Translations under genes and position numbers: made by a program
The notes under the pieces: generated by a model
What the model was told of the DNA's origin: nothing
Database searches by the model: none
Seen by the model: the letters and a program-made list of their open reading frames with translations, nothing else
Source of the DNA: Lepidostoma basale
Lineage: Eukaryota > Arthropoda > Insecta > Trichoptera > Lepidostomatidae
NCBI GenBank assembly: GCA_022606425.2
Contig: JAHDVF020000880.1
Coordinates: 558,001-622,000, forward strand
Reading direction: 5' to 3'
Length of the DNA stretch: 64,000 nt
Shown here: one piece after another, positions 9,349 to 24,300 of the stretch
Layout: every line of letters begins with the position of its first letter
Numbering within the stretch: the stretch's first letter is position 1

Positions 9349-12300
9349 CTACACATAATAATAAACAAATGAATTACGCTTTTACAAATATATGTTTTTG
9401 TCCTTTTTAAAAACGCATTTTTGACTTTTTGAATGAATACTACAATAAATTCAGTAAATTTTCATAACTTTTCAAGTATGGTATAATATAATAATTTGAT
9501 GTAGAGAATTAAAAGCGTATATTATTACGTTTATAGGTTATGACACTGATATAAATCACGATAACACAGCATGTTAAAATTACAAAATATTGAAATGCGA
9601 TCTGTGATCTGTGAGTTTAACACGACCAAGAAAAAATAAGTTGAATTACGCCATTTCAGTAAAATAGAATGTCAATGTCAATCTCTGATCTCTTTGTCTC
9701 ATCTCTATGTCTCATCTCCGTGTCTCATCTCTGTCTCTATGTATCATCTATTTGTCTCATGTCTATCTCTCATCTTCATGTCTCATCTCTATATTTCTAC
9801 TCAATTTCTCATAGCTATGTTTTATCTCTATCTCTCATCTTTATGCGTCATCTATAGAGATGAGGCACATAAAGATGAGATATAGATCTCATCTCAATTT
9901 CTCATAACTATGTCTTACCTATGTACTCGTATATCTCTCATCCCTATGTCTCATATCTATGTCTTATGTATATCTCTCATCTTTATGTCTCATCTCAATA
10001 TCTCATCTCAATTTTTCATAACTATATCTTATCTATATCTATCATCTTTTTATCTCATCTCTATGTCTCATGTCTATCTCTCATCTTTATGTCTCATCTC
10101 TATATATCATCTCGATTTCGCATAACTATGTCTGATCTATATCTCTCATCCCTATGTCTCATGTCTATCTCTCATCTTTATGCCTCATTTCTACCTATAG
10201 CATCTCAATTTTTCATAACTATGTCTTATCTATATCTCTCATCCCTATGTATCATCTATTTGTCTCATCTCTATGTCTCATGTCTATCTCTCATCTTTAT
10301 GTCTCATCTCTATATATCATCTCAATTTCTTATAACTATGTCTTATCTATATCTCTCATCTCTATGTATCATCTCTTCGTCTCATCTCAATGCCTTTTCT
10401 TTATGTTTCATATCTGTGTCTCTTATCTTTGTCTCAGCTTTACGTTTAATCTCCATGTCTAATCTCATTGACTCATCTCGTACATCTCATCTCTTTGTTT
10501 CTTTATTATTTTTATAATACCATATCTTATTACCGAATGTTTTCTTGCCTAACTGTATTCGAATAATCAAATATTTTACTTATGCCTCTGAATAAGTTCA
10601 TGAGAATACATTGCCATTTATTTATACTATGTGTAAATAAAACGATATAAAAAATAATACATAAATAACCAAGAAATAGCAACAATACCTGAAAGCCTTT
10701 GAACTTGATAAGTTCTTTAAGCCTGTCGACAATATAAAAATATTGCTCGTCGTCATAATACCCGATATCTCCCGTGTGGAGCCAGCCTTCTGAGTCAATG
10801 GTGGCTTTAGTGGATACGGGATCCCCGAAATATCCTGCCATTACAAGAGAACCTTGAGTGCAGATTTCGCCTTCTTGATTGGGACCAAGAGCTCTTCCAG
10901 TGCTAATGTCAACAACCTAAAACAGATTGAAAATAAAATACCACGAGCAAAAAAATGTGAGTTGCTTGGTTCGAGCTGTGTCGGCTCTGGATTCTGTTGC
11001 GTATGTTAAGGGGTTAGGGGCAGTCAGAGGTATGAAAAAAAACAAGTATTCAAAATATTTTTTTTGTCAGTGATTTAATCTACATCTACATCTACATCTA
11101 CATCTACATCTATCTACATCTACATCTACATCTACATCTACATCTACATCTACATCTAAATAAAACACAATCTGGGTTGTGTGTGTCTCCTTCTTTCTCG
11201 GTGATTCCTCATCAGATCCTTCTGTATCTTGGGGAATGGACTAAGTGGAATTTAGCGGTCGTCATAGGCATATTTTCGTTATTAATCGAGCTCTAATTAA
11301 CTTTATAAATTAATCAATTAATTGAAAATTTTCGTAGTGCAAACGAATATAGACCTTAATGTTCGTATCACCTGAGTATCAATCTTTTGAGTCTATATTC
11401 GTTTGACACGGTCTGGAGAGAATTCAGTCTCCATGTAATTTTGTGTAGTGGCAACAATGTGTTTTGCTTTCTGACAGTCCAATATATTGCGTTTTACTTT
11501 GGGATGTATAATACTTAATACGTTTTACTTATTACGTACTAAAATAATTGGTTGTTTAATTGGTACAGTCTATTTTATTGGCCATATTTTAATGTACATT
11601 AATGTAGACAGGTAATTATACTTCTTAATTTTGGCGAGTATAATTTTTACGCGTCATTTTGAGGTTATGAACGAAATTTTATTTTTTCGTGTGGCTGAAA
11701 CTTATTCGTTTCTCTTACGTTCGACGGTGATTACTTAATGATATTCGTTTTCTAGAGTTCTAGCCGTTCGATTGGTCACGTGGTCTCTGAACTGTCAATC
11801 TCTTTGTACGTCGTAATATTTTGTAGGTATGAAGTTTCGGTACTTTTAGGTTATGAAGTTTCTGGGATTAAAAATATTCAATGATAATTAAATTGCTTTC
11901 AGGTTATTTCAAAGGATGATAGCGAAAATATAAAATATTGGACGTCGAAGCTCTACAAGAATATGAAGAAACTTGCTTCCGTAAGTATAATATAATATTT
12001 ATATTTCTAATTCATAAATATATTTTCAGTTTATTCTATTTTGCTGTTTTCTTTATACGCATACTTTGGTCAGGGAAATTGTTACATTACCACAGCAACG
12101 GTAAGAAAGTTCTAATGATATACAATATGAATGAATGACACAATTCTTATGACTTTTTCCGTTTATTTCTAGGAAAATAAAGTAACGGATCAGAGATGGG
12201 ACGAAAATTACCGATGCAGCGTGCAAAATAACTTCGTTAAAATGGAATTAGATTAATCAAACAACGGATGATCAGTGAATTAGATGTACTCTGGAGTGGC

Positions 12301-15300
12301 GAATGAGAACCGGCTCATTTTTACATTACACAATATCACATTTGCACAAAACATTCATATGTTTAGAGAAACAAAACTCTTGATTTTGTTGTCCATGAAA
12401 ATCACATCAGAGCCAATAAAGTAAGTTTCTACGATCGTGATTTCGCTGTTGTCACATGCACCTTTCATGACTAAAAACATTGTCAAAGCGCCCTTGAGGT
12501 GAGCTATTCACGAAAACGGCGATTATACAAATTAAACAAACAAACAAACCATCACGCCGTTTCCCCACAGGGGTAGGCAGAGAGAATGGACCATAACACT
12601 ACTCTATCCTGGCAAACCTCTCTAGCTTCCTCCACATTCATACGAGTCATACACGCATGTCGATTCCTCTGACTTCTAACATGACCAACCTTTAAAATCT
12701 GATTAATTTAATTAATTTGACAAATTAATCAAATTAATCAGATTAAAAGGTTTTATCAGTTTTATCGTTTTTATAAAGAATTTTGACAGGTGTACAAATA
12801 AATTTTTCATTTGTTCCAATGACAATTTGAATAATTTCTTCAACATAACACTACTCTATCCTGGCAAACCTGTCTAGCTTCCTCCACATTCATACGAGTC
12901 ATACACGCATGTCGATTCCTCCGACTTCTAACATGACCAACCTTTAAAATCTGATTAATTTAATTAATTTGACAAATTAATCAGATTAAAAGGTTTTATT
13001 AGTTTTATCGTTTTTATAAAGAATTTTGACAGGTGTACAAATAATTTTTTCATTTGTTCCAATGACAATTTGAATAATTTCTTCAATATTATTTTTAAGT
13101 TCTTGCTGGTTAAGTGCCTTATTACAGATAATTTAAAAAATGGTGGATACGTGTAACATAAATTAAATAAACACAAAAGTCCGGATCGTCCATGTCAACA
13201 TGTGCAACATTGAAAAAAACATTATGTGTTATTACATTATGTGCTAAATTAAAAAACAGTGGATACGTGGAACATATTATAAATTAAATAGACAATATGT
13301 GCACCGTCTAAAAAGAACATTTTGTGTTAAATTATTTTTATTTTGTTATTTTATTTTATATCATTGTATTTTATATTATTTGTTTTAGATTTATTTTGTG
13401 GGTGTTGGACGATCGAAGTGTGCGCGGAAGATGCCTATTGGTGGTGATGAGGTTCGCAACCCATCACACCGCGCCTCCCGCGGGGCGAAAAGAGAAGGAT
13501 GGAGTGCCGCATCAGTAAAAGTGTGACAGTCCATTCTCTCTGCTTACACTTTCGGGGAGACGGCGTGATGGTTAGTTAGTTAGTTAGTTAATTTGACAAA
13601 TTAGCCTAATTATTATTATTATTATTATGCATATAGCATGAACTGCCTTTTATAGTGTCCGCCTTATGGCAATTCAATTTTTTTTTTTAATTCCAGGGCT
13701 CAACATTGATGAATGAAAGATCGGACCAAAGTTGCCGATGCAGCGACTAATGTTTAAATGGAATGGGATCGGTCATAAAGCAAGGACAACGGGTTATAAG
13801 ATCTTCTGGCCTGGAGTGGCGAAAGAGAAACAGCTACACAAATTCTGGCAGATCACAAGCAAGATGGTCTGATGACATTAAACGAGTGGCAGGAGGTCAA
13901 TGGCGCAGAGCGGCGAGGGATACAGTTGTGGAAGTCGGGAAGGGAGGCTTATGTAGTATTATCATCTATATTACTATTCCACGCCAGCGGACTCGCAGTG
14001 CCGAAATCACGATCGTAGAAATTATTGGCTCTGATGTGAATTTCATGGACAACAAAATCAAGAGTTTTGTTTCTTTAATATAATGAATGTTTTCTGCAAA
14101 TGTGATATAATATTGTTTATTTGATCATTAAATTTCATATAAAATATTCAAAAAATTGTTTTTCTATTACATTAGTAATATGTATTCAAGTTTATAATTC
14201 ATTGTATTTTTTGAATATATATTGGGTTTATTTATGTACTCGAATTTAGCAATAGCGAAGCGTTGCCGGGTCAGCTAGTTAATTTTATAAAACCAACAAT
14301 ATAAAATTATTATGTTATGTTTTGACTTGATTTGAAAAAAATATATAAATTATATATGAAGTTATCGCTGTATTTGTTAGACCCTGTTCCATAATGCGGT
14401 GACCATTATACTTTCTTACAGGTTCATCTTAAATCATTCAAATAAAAAAAATATGTTATTTTAATAGTTAATCTTTGTTTTTTATAAACAATTAACTGTT
14501 GCGGTGCGAATGATGGAGTTATGAACAAAATTATGAAAGGATCAGTTTGGGCATATGGAAAGAATGAATGAAGAAATAATGGTAAAAAAAGTATATGTTA
14601 ACGATGTAAATGGAACCAGAATTAGAGAAAGACCGAGAATAAAATAAATCAAATATTGAATGTCGGCCATGTGAGGAGTCGGAGAAATAGACGCGCGTGC
14701 ATGAGACGATGTATAAATGTTGAGGAACCGAAAGAAATATGTCAGGTCTACCCCTTCGGGGAGACGGCGTGATGGTTAGTTGTTAGTTATTAACTGTTGC
14801 ATTTTTCCTTGAAAATCCGTAAGTATCCGTATCAGAGGTCAGCTTTTTGATAATTAAAAAAAGCTTTGATCAGGCATTAGATCAACTATTAAAATAACAT
14901 TTTTTATTTATTTGAATGATTTTAGATGAACATGTAAGAAGTTATAATGGTCATGGTTTGTTGTTGTTGTTTGTTGGTCCATCCTATATACCTATCGCTC
15001 CAATAAAATGACGTGATTAATAACAATTTAGATACTTACTTTTATTTGCATACCAGGTGCACACTTGCCACAAGATCCAACCTTTTGTTTATCGCTGAAT
15101 CTGCCATGAATAACTGCCAACGTACATTCCGTTAGTCCGTAGCCCTGTATCATCGTTTTGATCCCGATCCTTTTCCTCACAGCCTGTTCCAAGGACTCAG
15201 AAAGGGGGGCCGCTCCACACCAAATCTCATTTAAACTCGATAAGTCGTATTTTTCCACAAGGGGATGTTTAGAGAGGAAGACCATCAAAGGAGGCACTAC

Positions 15301-18300
15301 GAAAATGAGATTCACCTGAAAGTAAGTTATGAATAATTAATTAAGTGCATGTCATTTATGAATCAGAAAGATTAAATGTCATTCGTAATAATGTGAGTAA
15401 CACTCTGCATCGGTCACCGATGAATCATAAGCAGTTTTTTTTAGTCTGGCTTTGCGATTTAATAATAAAAATGGTAAAAATGTTATTTTAATAAAATGCT
15501 TAAAAATTAAGGTGCGTCTAGTCCGCCAAATGGGTATTTGGGATTCTACTTGATTACGATAGTCAGAATGAACAAAGTGAATGGTGCACTTAAAGTTGTC
15601 ATCGCAAACAAAAACCTATCCAAAAAAGCTAGAATGGCAGTGCACAATGGTGTTCTTCTACCGACCCTTATGTATGGAAGCGAAGCATGGAACTGGCAAA
15701 GGAAGGATGAAAGTAGAATAAATGCAGTAGAAATGAGATCTCTTAGACGAATGTGTGGATATTCTTTGTATGATAGAGTGTCGAATGAAAATATAAGAAG
15801 TGAATGCGGTGCGAATGATGGTGTCATGAACAAAATAATGAAAGGATCATTAAGATGGTTTGGACATATGGAAAGAATGAATGAAGAAAGAATGGTAAAA
15901 AATTATATGTTAATGATGTAAATGGTACCAGAAATAGAGGAAGACCAAGGAAAACGTGGCACGATCAAATAAATCAAATATTGAATGTCGGCCATGTGAG
16001 GAGTCAGAGAAATCGACGCGCGTGCATGACACGATGTATGAATGTTGAGGAAGCGAGAGAAATATGTCAGGAAAGAAAGGTGTGGCAGTCCATTCTTTCT
16101 GCCTACCCCTTCGGGGAGACGGCGTGATGGTTAGTTAGTTAGTTAGTTACGATAGTCAGAGCCACATTTCATATATTATCCGAGGATAAATGAAATGGTA
16201 AAGTAAGATTCATATATACACATATTCTTTATTTTTCTAACTAACTAACTAACTAACCATCACGCCGTCTCCCCGGAAGGGTAGGCAGAAATGATGGACT
16301 GTCACACTTTAACCAATGCGGCACTCCATCTTTCTCTATTCGCCCCCCCGGGAGATGCGGTGTGATGGATTGCGAACCTCATCGCCACCAATAGGCATCT
16401 CCCGCGCACACTTCGATCGTCCAACGTCCACAAAATAAATCTAAAACAAATGATATAAAATACAATTACCTATATAAAAAAAAAAAATAATAATTGAACA
16501 CATAATGTTCTTTTAGATGGTGCAATCAGGTTGTAATCAGCTGGACGATTATTTTTCTAATGTAATTTTATTGATAGAAATAATTAATATGTATTTTGTA
16601 TATACAAAATGGAATCAGATTTATAAATGCATTTGATGCAACAATCATGCCAAAAATAATGCAATTAAATTTATGTTAGTTTGATTAAAAATAATACGAC
16701 TATTTTCTATCATGATCTTTGATGTTATTTTTACTGAGAGATATAATAATAATAATTAGGGTAATTTATAAAGCGCCGTTTTCGTGAATAGCTCACCTCA
16801 AGGGCGCTTTGACAATGTTTTTAGTCATGAGAGCTGCATGTGACACCAGCAATCAGATAACCGTTGTTTACATTTTATGCGATATTTTGAAAAGGTGGGT
16901 TTTTAGGTGAGATTAAAAATCTGTCGGATTGTCAATGCATCCGAGGCGTGCAAGAAGCATATTCCAGGCGGACGGACCTGCCACTGCAAAAGCCCGATCT
17001 CCGAAACTTGTCCGGGGGGTGCGCTTTGGCTCTATTGCCGAGGAGTTTGCTGATCGAAGCGTAGATTGCCGCAAGTTAGGGCTATCAGCAACACAAAGTT
17101 CAGATATATAGGCTGGTGCCATTCCGTAAAGCGCTTTAAAAACCGCCCAGCATAGTTTATACTGGATTCTTTTAGGACACTTGAGCCAGTGAAGATCTTT
17201 TAGATGTTGTGAAATATGTGAGTTTTTTGGAACACCTTTTATAAGTCGTGCTGCCGCATTGAAAACAGATTGAAGTTTATTTGTTTGTTTTTTGGGTATG
17301 TTGGCGTAAATGCCGTTGCATATCATTATATATCATACTCGTCGAACGTTCTAACTTCTAGAGTTTCCAACGAGAAACTGTATTTTTCCGTGTGCTGGTG
17401 TAAAAAAAACTGATTTTAATGGAAGACGCTACAAGTATCATATTATTGCTATTTACCAACCTCTACTTAAATATCCATATAAAAACTACTTGAAGTACGC
17501 GGAGTTCTATGCTTATTTTTATTACTGTATTTAAATAACCGTAACACCACAAAACATTGAAACAAAGGCTAGTAAAACATATTTATGATTATATTATAGC
17601 ACAGTTACTTCAATAAACGTTGAAGTAAATTTTTCTATTATAGAATCGAATTGTTTTCAAATTTAACTATTATATACCTGTATGATAAAAGTCATATATC
17701 AAAAGTGTAAAATTTAAATTAATATTTTTTTTCTTCTATGTTGGCCATACTTTGTATTGTAGATGTTTTATATTTTTCTTTTTTATATACTTTGTATACA
17801 CAACACTGACTATTTAAACAAATTAAAATTAAATATCAAACATGTTTCTGACAACCCGGTCATTCCCCAGTGTCAAAACTGTCAAAACTGATCATATTTG
17901 TAAACAATTTAATAATATTTTAAACTGTTAATGAATAAACTTTGTTTCTTGTATCACAATTGTATTTTATTTTACGCGACAGCTGTTTCATCAACCTATG
18001 TTGACATCATCAGGTGTTACAATAAAATATGAAATGTCAAATTTTCGTGATATTTCGAATCGTTATGTGTATTTGTTCCTATGTCAATTTGAATAATTTC
18101 GTAAAATAAAATACAATAATTGTGATACAAAAAACAAAGTTTATTCATTAACAGTTTAAAATGTTAAGGTATCATAGTGTTTCGGCCAAAACAATGGACT
18201 ATTTAATTTTATATTATTGTATTTTAAATATCTTTATAATATCACTGAGGAAGGACCGGGTTGTCCGAAACATGCTTGATATTTAATTTTAATTTGTTTA

Positions 18301-21300
18301 AAAAGTTAGTGTTGTGTATACAAATATAAATAAACTGTTTTTGTATCAACATTCAACGATATTCATGACAGGGTGGCAATAGTTATGACTACCACACCGA
18401 AGGTCTCGGGTTCTCGATTCCCGGCAGAATAATTCTCACACTGTCGTTGGTGTGGTGTAGAGTTTACGTGACAATAAAATAGGGATAAATTAGCTTCCTA
18501 TCATGTATGTCATAAGATAGCTAAAAAAATCGATAAAATAGCTAACAATTTTTATACAATAATTGGGTTAAAAGAACCTGTTTTATGATATTCACCAAAA
18601 AATTGAAAGTATGTAAATAAATAAATAAACAAAAAAACAAATAAATAAATAAAAGAAAAGAAACACAACAGTTATGTTCCATCGTATCCAAACGAGATAA
18701 ATATTCTATGTTTGCAATATCTTTTCAAATATATTTCAATAATAATTAATTTTAGGAGAAAAACATCCAAACCTTGTATTTCTGTATCGAACTGAGGTAA
18801 GGTTCTTCCGAAAACTTCAGTAGGAAGACATATTTGAGATGAAAGTTCAAGCAAACGAGGTGAGTTGTAAATCCGTAGGAATGAAACCAGGGAGTTATGT
18901 TTAAAAGACAGCTCTGCGATATTGGTTGCGGTGCTTCAACTGCATATCTGTTAAAAATAATAGTACAACAAAACATATTTAATATATAACGTAAAAAAAA
19001 AATTCTACTACATTCTATTGAATTAATAAAATAATTATATAACTCTTGTTTTGCTAAAAATTACATTTATGATGGGCCTAAAGACTGCATGGGCGAAGCA
19101 GATGAAATGGCGGCGCTGCGTCCAATAACATATTCGGGTGGTGGGAGTCTTTCTCTGTTCCCTCTCTTTATTTAAACAAATAGAACACCTTATTACATCG
19201 ATTCCATCATTCCTGGACAAATATTTTTTTCTTTTTAAAATGGTAAAATTAGAACGTTAGATTATTGTAGTATTAATTGTGTTCCAATAAATTGCACCAT
19301 AAAATGAAAATAAGTAAGGAATGTCATTTTGTATTCATTTAAATGGTATACGAGCTGCCGAAACCAATCGAAGCTACGAAATCAAGCGGAATTAAATAAT
19401 TAATACGAATGAAAACGTCACTTATCTAGAAGTTATTTTATATTTTATGGGAATGGCATGTATCGCCCTTCTAAGGCATTATCAAATATCTTTGATAACA
19501 CATTTGATAATACCTTAGAAAGGCGAAACATCTCATTCCCATAAAATATAGCAAAACTTCTAGAAAACTGACGTTTTCATTCGTATTAATTGTTTAATAT
19601 GGAGTTTTACATCATTGTTCAAGAAACAATAAATATGTGGAATAAAACTAAATACATAATTATTATCAAATTATTATTTATTTTCATTATTTACAAAGAA
19701 CTTCTACCAAAAATTACATTAGCATACAATTGAAATAAGTAAAAAATAATGTTTCTCAATTGTTTTCATTTGATGATGAAATTTATTGGAACCCTCTTAA
19801 AATTTCAATACATAATCTAATGTTCTTATTTTACGCTTTAAAAATATCATTTTTTAAACTTTAGGTATATTTTTTAAACTATGTTGTAAAGTATTATATT
19901 AGTTTTGATAGAAAGAGAGCATAGAGAGACTCACACCGTGAATCCGGAGCTGTTATAGGACGCAGCGGCGCCCTTTCGTTAGCTTCGGTAATGCAATCTC
20001 TAGGCCCATCCCCCGTCCATCCAAAACTGATGTTAAATCTTATTTTGAGTAAATCAAGATGGACCCCACGCCACGTTTAATCTATATTAACATCTTTGTC
20101 TCACTCTCACATAAAACAAACATGTTAGTTACATTTAAAATAGAGTGTTCTATTATGACAATATGTCGGACACCAATTATTTTGTTTTCTTACCCTATTC
20201 CAAGGCACTACAGTCTCGGAAATATAATGATTGGTGAAGCCGTAGACATTTTCGGAACGAGCAGTTAGGGTTATTTATAAGAGCCAAACGATTTCTTGTC
20301 AACCATCAGACGAGATATGAAAATATATCAAAATTTATAAAACAAGTCAAGAAAGTTTTATATTTACTAGTTATTCATATTTTTTCAAAATTATTATTAT
20401 TTAAGACTTTTTTTCCTGTTCTCTATTTAAATATCAATTTATACTGGTTTTTGTGTTTATTAATATTATATAATTTATTGCTGATATAAGAAAGGAATGT
20501 AGAGCGGAAGAAGGTATTATGAACAAAATCATGAAAGGATCGCTGCGTTGGTTCGCCCACATGGAACGCATAGATGGAGAAAGAATGGTTAAGAAAGTGT
20601 ACGTTAATGATGTAAATGGGGTACGGAGTCGAGACAGACCGAGGAAAACATGGCATGACCAAATAAATCAAATTTTAAAAGTTGGTCATGTTAGAAGTCG
20701 GAGGAATCGACGTGCGCATGTGACTCGTTGTATGAATGTGGAGGAAGCTAGAGAGGTTTGCCAGGATAGAGTAGTGTGGCGGTCCATTCTCTCTGCCTAC
20801 CCCTGCGGGGAAACGGCGTGATGGTTTGTTGTTGTATATATACTAACAGTGACGTAATTGTCCGTGTCATAATTTTTAACATTAAAAAAAATACAAAGCT
20901 GAAATAATCCAGCTTTATCTTTATTTATATCAATCAAAATTCTCAAATTAAGTGATCTCTTGTATAAGGAAAAATGTTGCATTTCGTAATTAGAACATAT
21001 GTAGGAATTTCAAACCCGCGCTCTAGATTGACAATTGTCTTTGCATATCGATAAAACGATAATGTCATCTGCATTACGAGTATACGCAGTAGCCCCACCG
21101 TAATTCGTAACACTAGCCTCGGACGCGTCCTCGCACGTATGTCTGATTATGTGACACATTTACGCGCAACGACGGAAGCAACCGCATATTCACTCTCATA
21201 CTCAAATTAATAATTTTGTCCGTGCATATAGTATAAATATGTAATAAATACTGACGACTTTAACCTGTGACTTTCATTAATGTACTTACAAACTACCCAC

Positions 21301-24300
21301 AACCGAACATATATAAAATTTTTATGGCGCACTTACTTTACATGTCCATTACATATGGACAAGTTGTAATGAGTTATGACGACCCCTTTCGGCATTCCAG
21401 TTGTACCAGAGGAGCACAATATAACAAGAGGGTCGTGGATACCTACTTGTACTACCTCGAATGTAGACACATCTATTACATTCTTTACTAGATCGAAGTA
21501 TAACAGCTGACTGTGTTCCGTTTTATTATTATCGATCAATATAACCTTCTCTATTGATGGAATCGAGCTCTGTATATCCCGAATACCCTTAAGTGTCAGA
21601 GAAGAACAAAACACCATTTTTGGTTTGGAAACATTCAGACAATGAAGCAACTCATCTGAAAGAAAATCACCTAATATAAAAGCAAATAACTTTATGACTT
21701 GTAGAGCTACAGTGGTTGTGAAGAATATCTCATTATGCGTGACTTTGGACAATACGTTAACCGCTGTTCTTCAAAGTGTTTTAAATAATAGGGATTTTAA
21801 GATATACTATAATAATGACTTTCGCCCGTGAGTACAAACATAATGAACACAAAATAATTAGGTCTGCTTTCTGTGCCACCTTATATGGCCGAGCTATAGA
21901 GGGCTCCCTCCGCTTACCCGAAGCTGTTATAGGCGCAGCGGCGCCTTTCGTCAGCTTCACTCATGCACCCCCTAGGCCCGTCCTTCGTCCATGCGGGACT
22001 TACGTTAAAAAAATACATATATCTTCTTCGTCTTCTTCCTCAGCCTATTCCTGTCCACTCCTGGATAAAGGCCTCCTCCATTCGCTTCCATGTCACTCTG
22101 TCTTATGCAGGCTGCATCCAGGTTATTCCAACGTGTCTGTTCAGATCATCCTTCCACCGTATTTGCGGTCGCCCTGCACTTCTCTTTGCTGTCCACGGTC
22201 TTCAAGTCAGCAGTCTTCTTGTCCATTTTTCATCTGAGCTTCTGGCTACGTGACCTGCCCATTGCCATTTTAGAGTCACCACCCGGTGGATGATGTCAGT
22301 GACCATTGTTTTTTCTCTCACCGTATCGTTTCCGACTCTGTCTCTTAGGCTTATTCCTAACATGGCTCTTTCCATGGCTCTTTGGGTCACTCGTAGTTGC
22401 TCGGCAATTTGTTCGGACAATGTTACAGTTTCAAGACCATAAGTACCAACTGGTAGAGCGCAGGAATAATAATATATGTATATTTGCAACCAAGGGGGAC
22501 CCAGACCACATTTAAGCTACGCTACTCTCCCTTGATATCCCACCGTCCTGGTGTTGCTTCTTCTTCATGGTTACCATCCTGCGGATTGGCCTGCAACAAG
22601 CTTCACTCGTTCCCTCTAATCAGTCCTGTCTCCAGCCAGTCTTTTCATATCTGTGTAGCCACCACAGCGCATTTCTCTTATCACCTAGTCCATATATGTT
22701 GATCCCTTGGTCGGCCTCTGCAATTTATGCCCTCAACCATTCCCTCTGCGATAGTAATAAGCAGCCCCGGAGCCTAATGTTATGATCTATCGTGGTGTTG
22801 CTATATAGTCCTATTTTGGATAATCAGACATTATCACATTCCGGACAAGGATATTCCGCCCACGCTACTGGACCCCGTCCTCTCCGTCTCTTCGTTCCCT
22901 GGTATGCAGCGACAACTCCTCTCTATTACCACTAATATTACCACCAGTATCATAGCGGATAGCGAATGGCGTATATCCGGCGATATATAAAACTGGACTC
23001 ACTTTGCTAAGACTTTTCTTTGTGCCCTCATCAGAATAACACATCATCGGGTAACCACTGTTTTTATAGAAAATCACTATGGATAAAAAAACGAATGGGG
23101 CACCGTGGATCCAACTGAAGTGCAATAATCATAAAAAATTCGTTCGTAATTTTATATATTTGAAGGGGTTTATTCGGACTTCTTTCCCGTTTTCGCTGTT
23201 TAAGCTATATTGTAAAATTGCAGCAAAAAAACATATTACAGTAGAGTCTCGATTTTCCGACCTAAACCGGCCGCGGTAAGGTCGGATAACACGGAAAATG
23301 ATAAAAACGGCATTGAAAATGTGTTAATTTTATTTTCACATCGAAAACTTTTCAAATATGCACATGTAACATAACGGAATGTAACGAACTAAAACATCAA
23401 AACACAACTAACAGTCTAACAAAACGGCAGCAACGAAACAAGGAAACAATGCGCAACACGTCCTCTCAGCGAAAGACCTACGTAAGCACTGAGGACTGTC
23501 GCCTGGCGCGCGAATATAATGCGTGTAGTCGGGTAAAGGAAAGGGGCATTGCATCGGTAGGTCGAATAACTCGGAAGGTCGGATAACCGAGACTCTACTG
23601 TACTTTAAGGTATGAGTTTGAAGAGTTTGGACACAGAATCAAAATGTACAATATATTTCGTGAATTTACCTTTAGTGTACATAGGATTTAGGGTGTTGTT
23701 AATCCCACCAGCGAACATGATGCCAATAACGCAGATGCTAAATTCGAATCTGTTCTCACAAGAAAGTGAGATGACGTCACCCTTTTTCACGCCCAGCTTC
23801 ATCAAACTATCTGCTAGATTTACAGACTTCTGAATGATTTCAAAATAAGTAATAAATTCGCCTGTGTTGCCATTTATCTAAAAAAAATCCACTTCTGTAA
23901 TGTTGTTGAGTTAAAATAGTAATAAAATAATTTCCAGGAAATGTTATCTTAGGTTTATGATTATTTTAATTTAATTTTAATGTGTTAATATTACTACATT
24001 TAACTTTAGCTTATATCGCTTCTTTTCTCTCCAAATATGTGTTTAAAACTATAAAGAGAGTTATAGATAGTGCTTAATTTGTTTCACATTGTGCTTGATT
24101 TGAACATTTAAAAAAAAGTCACCATTTAATAAAATTTCATGTAAAATATATTAATTGAATTTCGTAATTACGATACTTCAGTCTATTCTAAGTAAATAAA
24201 AAAATACATTAAGAAAATTTAAAATATCGTTCGACATTACGTCACCTGAGAGTAAGAAGGTTCCAACTGACAAAAGTAAAAAGCTGAGAAAAATGAAGTC

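Larger units (their letters stand above)
17700..18345. repeat. palindromic family B element with a second palindrome (family C) nested inside
   Basis: Outer arms: TATACTTTGTATACACAACA on the left and GTGTTGTGTATACAAATATA on the right, each followed inward by the ACATGTTTC / GAAACATG motif. In the centre, 17930-18165 is another palindrome (ACTGTTAATGAATAAACTTT / AAAGTTTATTCATTAACAGT), evidently inserted into the first. Confidence 0.85.

Noticed and set aside
9921..10517. 198-codon open frame in the TCTCATC repeat
   Set aside because: Low-complexity minisatellite without purine-rich stops; other frames are also open and no domain is seen.
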